Of a stretch of DNA of 64,000 bases, positions 7,994-15,473 are shown one piece after another. The notes under the pieces are model-generated. The model ran no database searches and was not told where the DNA came from. It saw only the letters and a list, made by a program, of their open reading frames with translations. Source of the stretch: Acinetobacter amyesii (GTDB lineage: Bacteria > Pseudomonadota > Gammaproteobacteria > Pseudomonadales > Moraxellaceae); contig NZ_MVKX01000001.1 in assembly GCF_002018365.1 (NCBI RefSeq), forward strand, positions 609,178 through 673,177, written 5' to 3'. The stretch's first letter is position 1. Each line of letters opens with the position of its first letter. The translations under genes were made by a program, and so were the position numbers.

Positions 7994-10387
7994 ATGAAGT
8001 CTGAACGTGGCATAGGCATAATTGCACTGATTTTTTCGCTGTTGATCATCGGCGGATTTCTCGTGTTCAGCATTTATCTTATTCGTCTAGATAATATTGT
8101 ACGTGACAAATTCGAAGGTCAACGTTGGGATATTCCAGCCAAGGTATTTGCTCGTCCTTTAGAAATTTACACCAATGCGCCTGTAAGCCAAGCAGACCTC
8201 AACCAAGAACTGAAACTTTTGGGCTATAACGCTCAGGACAGCTATGCGAAAACGGGGAGTTACGTTACTTCTGGCAATGTGACCTATATCCATACGCGTG
8301 GTTTTGACTTTGGTGATAGTGTCGACCCTGAACAAGTCCTTAAAGTGACCTTTGGTGAAGATCAAATCACTGAAGTGAGTGCAACCAAGCCTTCAAGCAG
8401 TGGTATTGCCCGCTTAGAGCCGATGTTAATTGGTGGTATTTATCCTCAGCACAATGAAGACCGTGTGCTGATCAAACTTGATAAAGTGCCAAAGCCTTTA
8501 ATCCAAGCTTTAATTGCTACAGAAGACCGTAATTTCTATCAGCATCATGGTATTTCCATTCGTGGTACAGCACGTGCCATCGTAAGTAATGTCACTGGTG
8601 GTAAACGTCAAGGTGGTTCGACCCTCACTCAGCAATTGGTGAAAAATTTCTATTTATCACCTGAAAAAACCATTAAGCGTAAGGCCAATGAAGCCTTAAT
8701 GGCCATGCTGATTGAACTTCACTATGACAAAGATGAAATTCTTGAAGCTTATTTAAACGAAGTGAACTTAGGTCAAAATGGTAACTATTCAATCAATGGT
8801 TATGGTTTAGCCTCACAATTCTATTTTGGTTTACCGCTGCGTGAACTAAATATTGCTCAGCAGGCGTATTTAGTCGGTTTGGTTCAAGGTCCGACCCTGT
8901 TTAATCCGTGGAAAAACCCTGAAGGTGCGATTAAACGTCGTAATATTGTGTTGAACAATATGGTGGTGATGGGCTATTTAACTCAGGAACAATATGAAAC
9001 TGAGTCAGCGCGTCCATTAAATGTCATTACAAAACCAACATTGGGCCCTTCTCGCTTCCCTGACTATATGGATATCGTGCGTCGTCAACTGCGTACTGAA
9101 TATCAAGAAAGCGATTTGACCAATCAAGGTCTGCGTATTTTCACCGCGATGGATCCTATTGCTCAAACTCGTGTACAAACTGCATTTAAAGAATCTGTGG
9201 CACGTTTAAGCAATGCCAATCCAGCACGCTTGAAAGAATTACAAGGCGCGGTACTGGTGTCTCATCCTGAAAATGGTGAATTGGTTTCAGCAGTGGGTTC
9301 AACGCAGGACTTTACTGGCTTTAACCGTACGATGGATGCTAAACGTCAAGTTGGTTCATTGCTAAAACCTGTGATTTACCTCAGTGCGATAGAATCAAAC
9401 CGTTATAACTGGGCGAGTCAAATCGAAGACAGTCCGATCAGCATTCAAAGTGATGGCAAAGCTTGGACACCAAAAAACTATAGTGGTGGCGCACATGGTG
9501 TCGTACCAATGGTCGATGCCCTATCAAACTCGTATAACCTCTCTGCGGTACGCTTAGGTCAAGAGTTCGGTATGTCGACTTTTATTAACCACCTTAAAAA
9601 GTTTGGTGTGACTTCTAATATTCCAAACTACCCTTCGATTTACCTCGGTGCTATCGATATGTCACCGATGGAAGTCATGAGTGTGTATGGCAACTTTGCA
9701 ACCGGTGGCTTCAAATATCCAGTGAAAGCTATTCGTTCAGTGGTTGATGCCAATGGTCGTTTATTAGATCGTTATAGCTTAACGGTACAACCGACTATTG
9801 CACCAGATGCAGCCTTTATCTTGAACTATGGTTTACAACAAGTGATGAGTTCAGGGACAGGCCGTTCTGCTTATGCATCATTACCAGCTTCACTCAAACT
9901 TGCAGGTAAATCAGGGACAACCAATGATACGCGTGACTCATGGTTTGCAGGTTATTCAGGCAATTACTTAAGTGTGGTTTGGTTAGGTTTAGACAACAAC
10001 AAAGTTACAGGCTTAACTGGTTCGTCAGGAGCACTTCCTGTTTGGACCAATGTGATGAAGCAGTTACGTCAAAAACCAGTTAATTTACGTCAACCAGACA
10101 GCGTACAGTGGCATTGGTTAGACCGTTATTCAGGTAATTTATCTGCGCAGCATTGTACAGGTGCAATGTATATTCCTCTGTCGCGTAACTCTATTCCAAA
10201 TCAGGCGACAGCATGTGGTTCGACACAATATGAAGTAGAACCTTACACAGTTGATACTGAAGAGACGCAGCCAACTCAGGAACAAAATGATAGTTTAGGT
10301 GACTACATTCGTGAAAGTGATGCCGATAATGATCAGGGTTCATCTGATCAACCTCGCATCATCTCAAGTGGAGAGTATTCAAATTAA
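7994..10387 (+). CDS. mrcB: Penicillin-binding protein 1B (bifunctional transglycosylase/transpeptidase)
   Basis: Class A PBP that polymerises and cross-links peptidoglycan in the periplasm, anchored by one N-terminal membrane helix (about residues 9-30). A UB2H-like region follows (residues 60-145, binding LpoB-type activators in E. coli). The GT51 transglycosylase has ATEDRNFYQHHGIS with the catalytic Glu, then RQGGSTLTQQLVKN. The transpeptidase has SxxK as SLLK (Ser455-Lys458 by my count), an SxN-type motif in DALSNSYNLS, and GKSGTTND as the KTG box. The C-terminal tail is Gln/Glu/Asp-rich. The next gene overlaps or abuts the stop codon. Confidence 0.95.
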   Translation: MKSERGIGIIALIFSLLIIGGFLVFSIYLIRLDNIVRDKFEGQRWDIPAKVFARPLEIYTNAPVSQADLNQELKLLGYNAQDSYAKTGSYVTSGNVTYIHTRGFDFGDSVDPEQVLKVTFGEDQITEVSATKPSSSGIARLEPMLIGGIYPQHNEDRVLIKLDKVPKPLIQALIATEDRNFYQHHGISIRGTARAIVSNVTGGKRQGGSTLTQQLVKNFYLSPEKTIKRKANEALMAMLIELHYDKDEILEAYLNEVNLGQNGNYSINGYGLASQFYFGLPLRELNIAQQAYLVGLVQGPTLFNPWKNPEGAIKRRNIVLNNMVVMGYLTQEQYETESARPLNVITKPTLGPSRFPDYMDIVRRQLRTEYQESDLTNQGLRIFTAMDPIAQTRVQTAFKESVARLSNANPARLKELQGAVLVSHPENGELVSAVGSTQDFTGFNRTMDAKRQVGSLLKPVIYLSAIESNRYNWASQIEDSPISIQSDGKAWTPKNYSGGAHGVVPMVDALSNSYNLSAVRLGQEFGMSTFINHLKKFGVTSNIPNYPSIYLGAIDMSPMEVMSVYGNFATGGFKYPVKAIRSVVDANGRLLDRYSLTVQPTIAPDAAFILNYGLQQVMSSGTGRSAYASLPASLKLAGKSGTTNDTRDSWFAGYSGNYLSVVWLGLDNNKVTGLTGSSGALPVWTNVMKQLRQKPVNLRQPDSVQWHWLDRYSGNLSAQHCTGAMYIPLSRNSIPNQATACGSTQYEVEPYTVDTEETQPTQEQNDSLGDYIRESDADNDQGSSDQPRIISSGEYSN

Positions 10388-10946
10388 ACTGCAAAAGATT
10401 AAAGTTTTAAAAACGTTCAGTATTCTGAGCGTTTTGACGATCATTTTGGCAGGTTGCCAAACCATGAACGAACCTGAGCAAAAGCCGCCTGCTGCGCCTG
10501 AAAAAAAGGCAGATATCCATGACCCTTCTGGGGTCATCATTACACCTTATGACCATCCAGAAATTAAACGTCAACGCATCGTTATTCCTGAGCAGAAAAC
10601 CCAAATTCAAAAGTTTGATGATGGCCGCGACTTACCTGCATTCAAAAAATTGATGCAAACTACGCAAACCGCTTATGCCAATGGAAAATGGAATGAAGCT
10701 GAAAGTGCTGCAACTCATGCACAGCGTTTAGCACCACAATCTGCGGAAACTTTTTTATATTTGGCAATGATCGCCAATCGAAAAAATCAGCCTGCGAATG
10801 CAGAATCGTTGGCACTGCGCGGATTAAGCTATGCGCAAACCAAGCCGATGAAACAACAGCTTTGGAATGTTGTTTTAAAAGCCGGTCAAATGCAAAAGAA
10901 AAGCAGCACCATTCAAAAAGCACAACAAGCCATTAAAGCCCTTTAA
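10368..10946 (+). CDS. TPR-like lipoprotein downstream of mrcB
   Basis: The product has a lipoprotein signal, KTFSILSVLTIILAGC, with lipobox LAGC, then a Pro/Lys-rich stretch. The C-terminal half (NEAESAATHAQRLAPQSAE, then FLYLAMIANRKNQPANAES) reads as tetratricopeptide repeats. Its place directly after mrcB suggests a partner of PBP1B, by analogy with LpoB, but TPR content is more LpoA-like and this is inference. No ATG lies next to the signal. In-frame options are ATG 10330 (long extension), GTG 10368 (used here, poor Shine-Dalgarno) or ATT 10383, which has GGAGAG seven bases upstream and overlaps the mrcB TAA. Confidence 0.75.
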   Translation: MESIQIKLQKIKVLKTFSILSVLTIILAGCQTMNEPEQKPPAAPEKKADIHDPSGVIITPYDHPEIKRQRIVIPEQKTQIQKFDDGRDLPAFKKLMQTTQTAYANGKWNEAESAATHAQRLAPQSAETFLYLAMIANRKNQPANAESLALRGLSYAQTKPMKQQLWNVVLKAGQMQKKSSTIQKAQQAIKAL

Positions 10947-10956
10947 GCACCCATAA

Positions 10957-10993
10957 AAAAGCCTGATCTTAATTGAGATCAGACTTGTTTTTA
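10957..10993 (+). terminator. Terminator after the mrcB-lipoprotein pair
   Basis: A-tract, then GCCTGATCT, a 6-base loop and AGATCAGAC (one mismatch), ending in CTTGTTTTT. Confidence 0.7.
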
Positions 10994-11090
10994 TTCATCA
11001 CATACTAAAAGTAAGTTTATTTCCAATAATTACTTTAAGTCTAAAATATCGACTTTCAAATACAAATTTAATTCAATGCACGTATTTTTA

Positions 11091-11445
11091 ACTGATGTTA
11101 CGCACCTAAAAGTAATTTCGCATATTAAAAATGAATTTTAAGCCTATTCAACGGAGTCTTACATCTAGGGTTTGAATAAAGGGATTAGCCTTCGGCTGGA
11201 TGTACTCTTACGAAACGTTGTTTCTCATTCAGCAAAATGAGAAGCGTGCTTCGCAAGGAAACCATCTTGCGGTGCAATGCACCTCACCGACAAAACTCGT
11301 TCACTAGCGTCAAATTATTCAAAGTATCGCAAAACCATTTTTGATTAGAAGGAGTCCTGTCTCAAACACTTGCGGGTGACCTTACCGTGTATCATTCTTT
11401 TATCTGAAGCAAACTGTGCGTCTGATGTTACTGCGTAACATCAGT
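11091..11445. mobile_element. 355-bp MITE-like element with TA target duplication (craTA-like)
   Basis: The ends are 14-bp perfect inverted repeats ACTGATGTTACGCA (11091-11104 and its complement at 11432-11445), each flanked outside by TA. This fits a non-autonomous element inserted at a TA dinucleotide. No open frame is inside. The right end carries a second internal copy that forms a hairpin, CTGATGTTAC-TGC-GTAACATCAG (11422-11444). Size, TA target and host agree with the craTA repeats I recall from Acinetobacter baylyi; this identity is from memory. It sits a few bases downstream of the mutT-thiE stop codon and fills most of the 500-bp gap. Confidence 0.72.
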
Positions 11446-11452
11446 TATTAAT

Positions 11453-12352
11453 TTAAAAATTGCGAATACCAGCCACCCCATAAGCATGATGTTGCTGTGC
11501 AATAGTTAGCAATTCAGGACGCATTCCACCTAAAGCAAAAACTGGGATTTCAATGCTTCGTGCAATCTCAGAAAAATGCGCCCATCCCATACTTTGCGCC
11601 TCTGGATGACTTTGTGTCGCTAGAACTGGGCTCATAAAAATAGCATCACAGCCAATTTTTTGCGCATGCAACGCAGAAACGTGATCATGACAAGCTGCGA
11701 TATAGCGCTTCCCAAGCTGTAAATCACCTTTATTTTTTTGCAGCAATTGGTGCTGTTTAAGATGTAAAGCTGAAATATGTGCTTGCACCTCTGTAGACAG
11801 CAACAACCATAGATCTTCATTAATTATCAATTGTTTTAAAATCACGGTAGGTAATTGATTTAATGCCGCTGCATTTTCTGCGCTGGCATCGACTCGCCAA
11901 TAATACAACAGCGTCTCTTGAAGCGTTTCAAGTGTCGGTAGATCAGCAGTGATTTTGATCTGTTGCTGCCAATATAAACGCTGCAAAATAGCTTGATTGG
12001 CCTTTGGAAAATTCAAACTCATGAGCTGTTGACGTGAATACCAGGCCCATGGCTTTTGGATTTCATTCAGCAACGCATGCGGGACGGTGGCATGAAATAA
12101 ATGTAATTTCACAATGACATCATCATATTCATGTTGAATAAAATCAAAAGCATGCCAGTCGTGTAAACCGATGCCAACTTCTTCAAAAATTTCACGACGA
12201 CAAGCTTGCTCAGGACTTTCCCCCTGCTCGACTTTACCACCCGGAAACTCATGTTTATTGCCCTGATGTTGTTTTGCTTCACGCCAACCCACCAGTACTT
12301 TGTCTTGATGCAATAAAATCGCAATGGCGACATCGATTTGCGGTTTCGACAT
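11453..12352 (-). CDS. Nudix hydrolase fused to a ThiE/TenI-like domain
   Basis: A 299-residue fusion. The N-terminal MutT domain has the complete Nudix box: GGKVEQGESPEQA followed by CRREIFEEVGI (G-x5-E-x7-REU-xEE-xGU), so hydrolysis of 8-oxo-dGTP or related nucleotides is likely. The C-terminal half resembles thiamine-phosphate synthase/TenI (KRYIAACHDHVSALHAQKIG, FMSPVLATQSHP, PVFALGGM) but its ThiE catalytic capacity is uncertain. The fusion is recurrent in gammaproteobacteria. ATG 12352 is chosen because AGGGAA lies just upstream; the frame is open a further 16 codons. It is divergent from hemP. Confidence 0.85.
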   Translation of the reverse strand: MSKPQIDVAIAILLHQDKVLVGWREAKQHQGNKHEFPGGKVEQGESPEQACRREIFEEVGIGLHDWHAFDFIQHEYDDVIVKLHLFHATVPHALLNEIQKPWAWYSRQQLMSLNFPKANQAILQRLYWQQQIKITADLPTLETLQETLLYYWRVDASAENAAALNQLPTVILKQLIINEDLWLLLSTEVQAHISALHLKQHQLLQKNKGDLQLGKRYIAACHDHVSALHAQKIGCDAIFMSPVLATQSHPEAQSMGWAHFSEIARSIEIPVFALGGMRPELLTIAQQHHAYGVAGIRNF

Positions 12353-12433
12353 AGTTCCCTGCTCTCTGCTCTGTTCCAATTGATATCCAAGTGTAAGCAA
12401 ATTTATCTTTTTTATAAAATCCTAAAATTACCG

Positions 12434-12467
12434 TTGACAGGGCTATTCGATAATGATTATCATTTAA
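12434..12467 (+). promoter_or_regulatory. hemP promoter with Fur box
   Basis: A -35 TTGACA (12434-12439) and -10 TATCAT (12458-12463) are 18 bases apart. The 19-bp sequence GATAATGATTATCATTTAA (12449-12467) matches the Fur consensus at 15 of 19 positions by my count and covers the -10. Iron repression of hemP is the expected consequence. Confidence 0.82.
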
Positions 12468-12499
12468 ACCATTCAGAAATACACCACGGAGTTGACGGA

Positions 12500-12670
12500 A
12501 TGAACGCACCATTTAGCCTTTTTACTCGTAGCAATGAAGCACACCACTCACTGCCTATGCTACATTCAAACAACCTTTTTGCCTTAGGACGTGAAATTCG
12601 CATTATGCATGCAGGTGAAGAATATCGACTACGTTTAACACGAAATAATCGCCTTATTTTGACCAAATAA
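12500..12670 (+). CDS. hemP: Hemin uptake protein HemP
   Basis: A 56-residue protein with the HemP C-terminal signature: REIRIMHAGEEYRLRLTRNN followed by RLILTK. HemP proteins are linked to heme/iron uptake and are reported to activate expression of heme receptor genes in some bacteria. The ATG follows GGAG by 8 bases. The Fur box just upstream agrees with an iron-starvation role. Unusually, no TonB receptor or heme transporter gene follows; the gene is closed by a terminator. The same frame is open upstream to 12338, but that part crosses the promoter. Confidence 0.88.
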   Translation: MNAPFSLFTRSNEAHHSLPMLHSNNLFALGREIRIMHAGEEYRLRLTRNNRLILTK

Positions 12671-12720
12671 TTTCTGATAAAAATAATAATTATCAGCGCA
12701 ATAAAAATAATCGTGGACAC

Positions 12721-12751
12721 AAGCAGTAAGCCATCCGCTTACTGCTTTTTA
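12721..12751 (+). terminator. Terminator after hemP
   Basis: AAGCAGTAAG, a 7-base loop, CTTACTGCTT, then a T-run. A weaker inverted repeat (CTGATAA/TTATCAG, 12674-12696) precedes it. Confidence 0.8.
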
Positions 12752-12881
12752 AGTTTTGTGCTTTGTGCTTTGTACCTAGTCAAATTAAGCTTTATAGCTA
12801 CTTAAACTTAATTTAAATCACAACACTCACCTTCCTCTCACAATACTCTTTCGCTCAAATTCCATAGGGCAAATCATGTGT

Positions 12882-14201
12882 TTAGCGGATTGGAAAAGTG
12901 AGTTGTACCTTTAAGCCGCCCAGTTCAGAGGCTTTCACACTTAATTGACCTCGATGTAACTGTACAATTTTTTGGGCAATTGAAATACCTAAACCTGAAC
13001 CTTGCGTCTTCGTTCCCAATACGCGGTAAAACCGCTCGCCAATACGTTGCAATTCTGCGGCTGTCAGTCCTGCACCTTGATTTTCAATCGTCCAAACCGC
13101 CTGCTGTGCTGAAACCGTTAAATCAATCTTGACCTGTCCTTGCACAGGACTATAACGGATGGCGTTATCGACTAAGTTTCGCAGACAACTAAACATCAAT
13201 TCTGCGTTCATCGCAAACCATACAGGCTGGGTCTGTAGCTTCAATTCGATCTGTTTTTCTTCAATAAACGGCTGTAACGCATCAATGACTTGTAAACTCA
13301 TCTGTTCTAAGTCGTTCTGTTTTTTATCTAATTGCTCCGATTGCGTCGGGTCGAGCCGCGCCAAAATCAGTAGATTTTCCAGCACACGTGTTCCTCGATT
13401 AACATCGTGCTGTATGCTCAATAAATCCTGCTGAATGTTGGGATATTTTCGTTTTAATACCTGAAGTCGCATTTGTATTGCAGAAAGCGGTGAGCGTAAT
13501 TCATGTGAGGCATCGGAGGTAAAGCGTTGTTCTGCCTGTAGCGCTTGATCTAATCGGCTTAATAAAAAGTTCAGCTGTGTTTGGATCGGCTCTAGTTCCT
13601 GTAATACAGGTTCAGGTAAGACGATGGCTTGTAAGTCATCTACATTTTTTTCAGCGATTTGTTTGGAAAATAGCTGTAAAACTTTCAATTGACGTTTAAT
13701 CAAAATATGCAGTAATAACCATTGGATCAACCAGACAATCAACAGAATCCCTGCGTAGCCTAAAACGCTTTGCAGCGTTTCTCTCAGCCGTGTTTTCATC
13801 GGTTGAAAGATTTGTACGGTTAATCCATCGTCCTGAAGTGCATAGCTACGCCAAAGCGCTCCGTCTCTCCATTGATAATGTAGCCCCTGTTTTAAATTGG
13901 GCTGATGTTCAAATGCTGTGTGTTGTTCCGATGTGGTTAAGACTTGCGACCCTTGTATGAGTTGATATTGCATATCAAACTCTTCACTCAGCTCATCTAT
14001 TTGTTCGTCTTGCTTCAGCGTGAGATCAGTAGCAGTAAGCATATCTGCCACTTCGTCCATCAGGGCATCGTGTACATTCATGATGTGATAAAGACCAAAT
14101 CCCAACATCAGACACAGAGAGATTGCTCCCGCCCAAATTGCACTGAGCAGTGAAGTTTTAATCAGCTGCGACTGTAAGGAAATGCTTTTTTTATCACTCA
14201 T
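12882..14201 (-). CDS. Sensor histidine kinase, QseC-like
   Basis: Inner-membrane two-component kinase of 439 residues. A TM helix lies at about 15-38, a periplasmic sensor region to about 135, and a second TM at about 143-165 (ILLIVWLIQWLLLHILI). The phosphoacceptor His is in SDASHELRSPLSAIQMRL (near residue 233). The ATPase has N box LRNLVDNAIRYSP and G2 box GSGLGISIAQKI. The G1 box reads IENQGAGL, so the usual Asp of DxGxG is Asn. ERFYR and the overall layout match QseC/TctE kinases. It starts 4 bases after the regulator gene, forming an operon. The signal is unknown. Confidence 0.9.
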   Translation of the reverse strand: MSDKKSISLQSQLIKTSLLSAIWAGAISLCLMLGFGLYHIMNVHDALMDEVADMLTATDLTLKQDEQIDELSEEFDMQYQLIQGSQVLTTSEQHTAFEHQPNLKQGLHYQWRDGALWRSYALQDDGLTVQIFQPMKTRLRETLQSVLGYAGILLIVWLIQWLLLHILIKRQLKVLQLFSKQIAEKNVDDLQAIVLPEPVLQELEPIQTQLNFLLSRLDQALQAEQRFTSDASHELRSPLSAIQMRLQVLKRKYPNIQQDLLSIQHDVNRGTRVLENLLILARLDPTQSEQLDKKQNDLEQMSLQVIDALQPFIEEKQIELKLQTQPVWFAMNAELMFSCLRNLVDNAIRYSPVQGQVKIDLTVSAQQAVWTIENQGAGLTAAELQRIGERFYRVLGTKTQGSGLGISIAQKIVQLHRGQLSVKASELGGLKVQLTFPIR

Positions 14202-14205
14202 AAAC

Positions 14206-14874
14206 TTAACTTTTTTGCGGAAGATTCATGCGATAACCCAAGCCCCTTAAGGTTTTGATGTAATCACTGCCAATCTTCTTACGTAATTGGTAAATAAAAA
14301 CTTCGATCGCATTACTTTCAACTTCATCGCCCCAAGCATAGAGTGATTCTTCGAGTTGGCTACGTGTCATAATATGCTCAGGATTCAACATCATCTTATG
14401 CAAAATTTGATATTCACGCGATGTTAGCGTAATCAGTTCAGCGTTTTTACGCAGGGTTTTGGCTTGCACGTCTAAACTTAAATCCCCGAAAGTCAGAGAA
14501 TTATCACGCTGTTGATGATGCAAGCGTAATTGGGCACGTACCCTTGCTGACAACTCCTCCAAGCTAAAAGGTTTCACCAGATAATCATGGGCTCCCAGAT
14601 CTAAACCTTCAACACGATCTGCAATACTGTCCCGAGCAGTAATAAATAAAACTGGTGTAAGCGGATGCAACTGTACGATACGTTTTAAAATTTCATCACC
14701 AGTTACTTTTGGTAAGCCACGATCTAAAAGTATGCAATCATATTGATGTTGTTCTAAAGCCAAAATAGCGTGATCGCCGCGATCAACCCAATCGACACTG
14801 TAGCCATCCATTTCAAGCCATGTTTTTATACTGTCGGCTTGGGATGCATCATCTTCTGCCAATAAAATTCGCAT
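14206..14874 (-). CDS. OmpR/PhoB-family response regulator, QseB-like
   Basis: 222 residues. The receiver has acidic pocket EDD (residues 7-9), phosphoacceptor Asp51 in CILLDRGLPKVTGDE, the switch Thr in VLFITARD and the conserved Lys in YLVKPFSLEELSAR. A winged-helix DNA-binding domain follows (TLTSREYQILHKMM, VFIYQLRKKIGSDYIKTLRG). The next gene is its QseC-like kinase. E. coli ygiW lies beside qseBC and a YgiW homologue is adjacent here too, which supports a shared regulon, though regulation of ygiW is inferred. Confidence 0.92.
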   Translation of the reverse strand: MRILLAEDDASQADSIKTWLEMDGYSVDWVDRGDHAILALEQHQYDCILLDRGLPKVTGDEILKRIVQLHPLTPVLFITARDSIADRVEGLDLGAHDYLVKPFSLEELSARVRAQLRLHHQQRDNSLTFGDLSLDVQAKTLRKNAELITLTSREYQILHKMMLNPEHIMTRSQLEESLYAWGDEVESNAIEVFIYQLRKKIGSDYIKTLRGLGYRMNLPQKS

Positions 14875-14939
14875 CTTACCTACCCTATTTCTATGGTTCC
14901 GACTTCAGTGTATCGAACTTTTGCTCATATCTACTCATA

Positions 14940-14977
14940 CCATAAAAAAACCACAGCAAGCCGTGGTTTTTTTATGG
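14940..14977 (-). terminator. Terminator after the ygiW-like gene
   Basis: Fifteen-bp perfect arms (CCATAAAAAAACCAC and complement) around an 8-base centre. The T-tract lies on the minus strand after the ygiW-like stop. Confidence 0.85.
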
Positions 14978-15006
14978 AGCAGCACTGTAATGAATAACAG
15001 GCTAAA

Positions 15007-15369
15007 TTAAAATTTTACTTGATCGACATCCACTTCAACACGTTTTGTTGGTTTGTAATCAATGTCGATTTCACCAATGAGCGTTACTGGTGTTTTAGCT
15101 GAAATCGCTTTGCCTTGCCAAAGTTCATCATCAATATCCACTGTAATGCTGCCTGTGCTATCGCGGAACTGATATTTTTCATCGCCCATCGATTTTACTA
15201 CATAACCTTTCAATTGAACTTTACTATCATCTTTTAAGCCTAAGGCATGTTTCACCGATGTGGTTTTCATCGGTGCAACAGCTGTTTGATTAACTGCTGT
15301 ATTCGCGACTGCAACCGATGCCACACCTGCAAATGCTAAACCACATACCAATTGAGTTAATATTTTCAT
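15007..15369 (-). CDS. ygiW: YgiW/YdeI-family periplasmic OB-fold protein (BOF)
   Basis: 120 residues with a Sec signal peptide (MKILTQLVCGLAFAGVASVA, cleavage likely after AVANT or nearby). The mature part is one OB-fold domain: KVQLKGYVVKSMGDEKYQFR, DSTGSITVDIDDELW, VTLIGEIDID and RVEVDVDQVKF. Relatives YgiW and YdeI are periplasmic stress-tolerance proteins (peroxide, metals, antimicrobial peptides). Its position next to a QseBC-like pair repeats the E. coli neighbourhood. Confidence 0.85.
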   Translation of the reverse strand: MKILTQLVCGLAFAGVASVAVANTAVNQTAVAPMKTTSVKHALGLKDDSKVQLKGYVVKSMGDEKYQFRDSTGSITVDIDDELWQGKAISAKTPVTLIGEIDIDYKPTKRVEVDVDQVKF

Positions 15370-15473
15370 CTTCGGTCTCTCTTACTGTGTCTATTTCGAT
15401 AGCGCTATTTAAACAAAGCAAGATGAGTCGAATCTTAAGCTGCAAAGACGTTTTTATTTATTTGATCAAACCA

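Noticed and set aside
12338..12499. N-terminal extension of HemP
   Set aside because: The extension would include the Fur box and -35/-10; the HemP family is about 55-60 residues.
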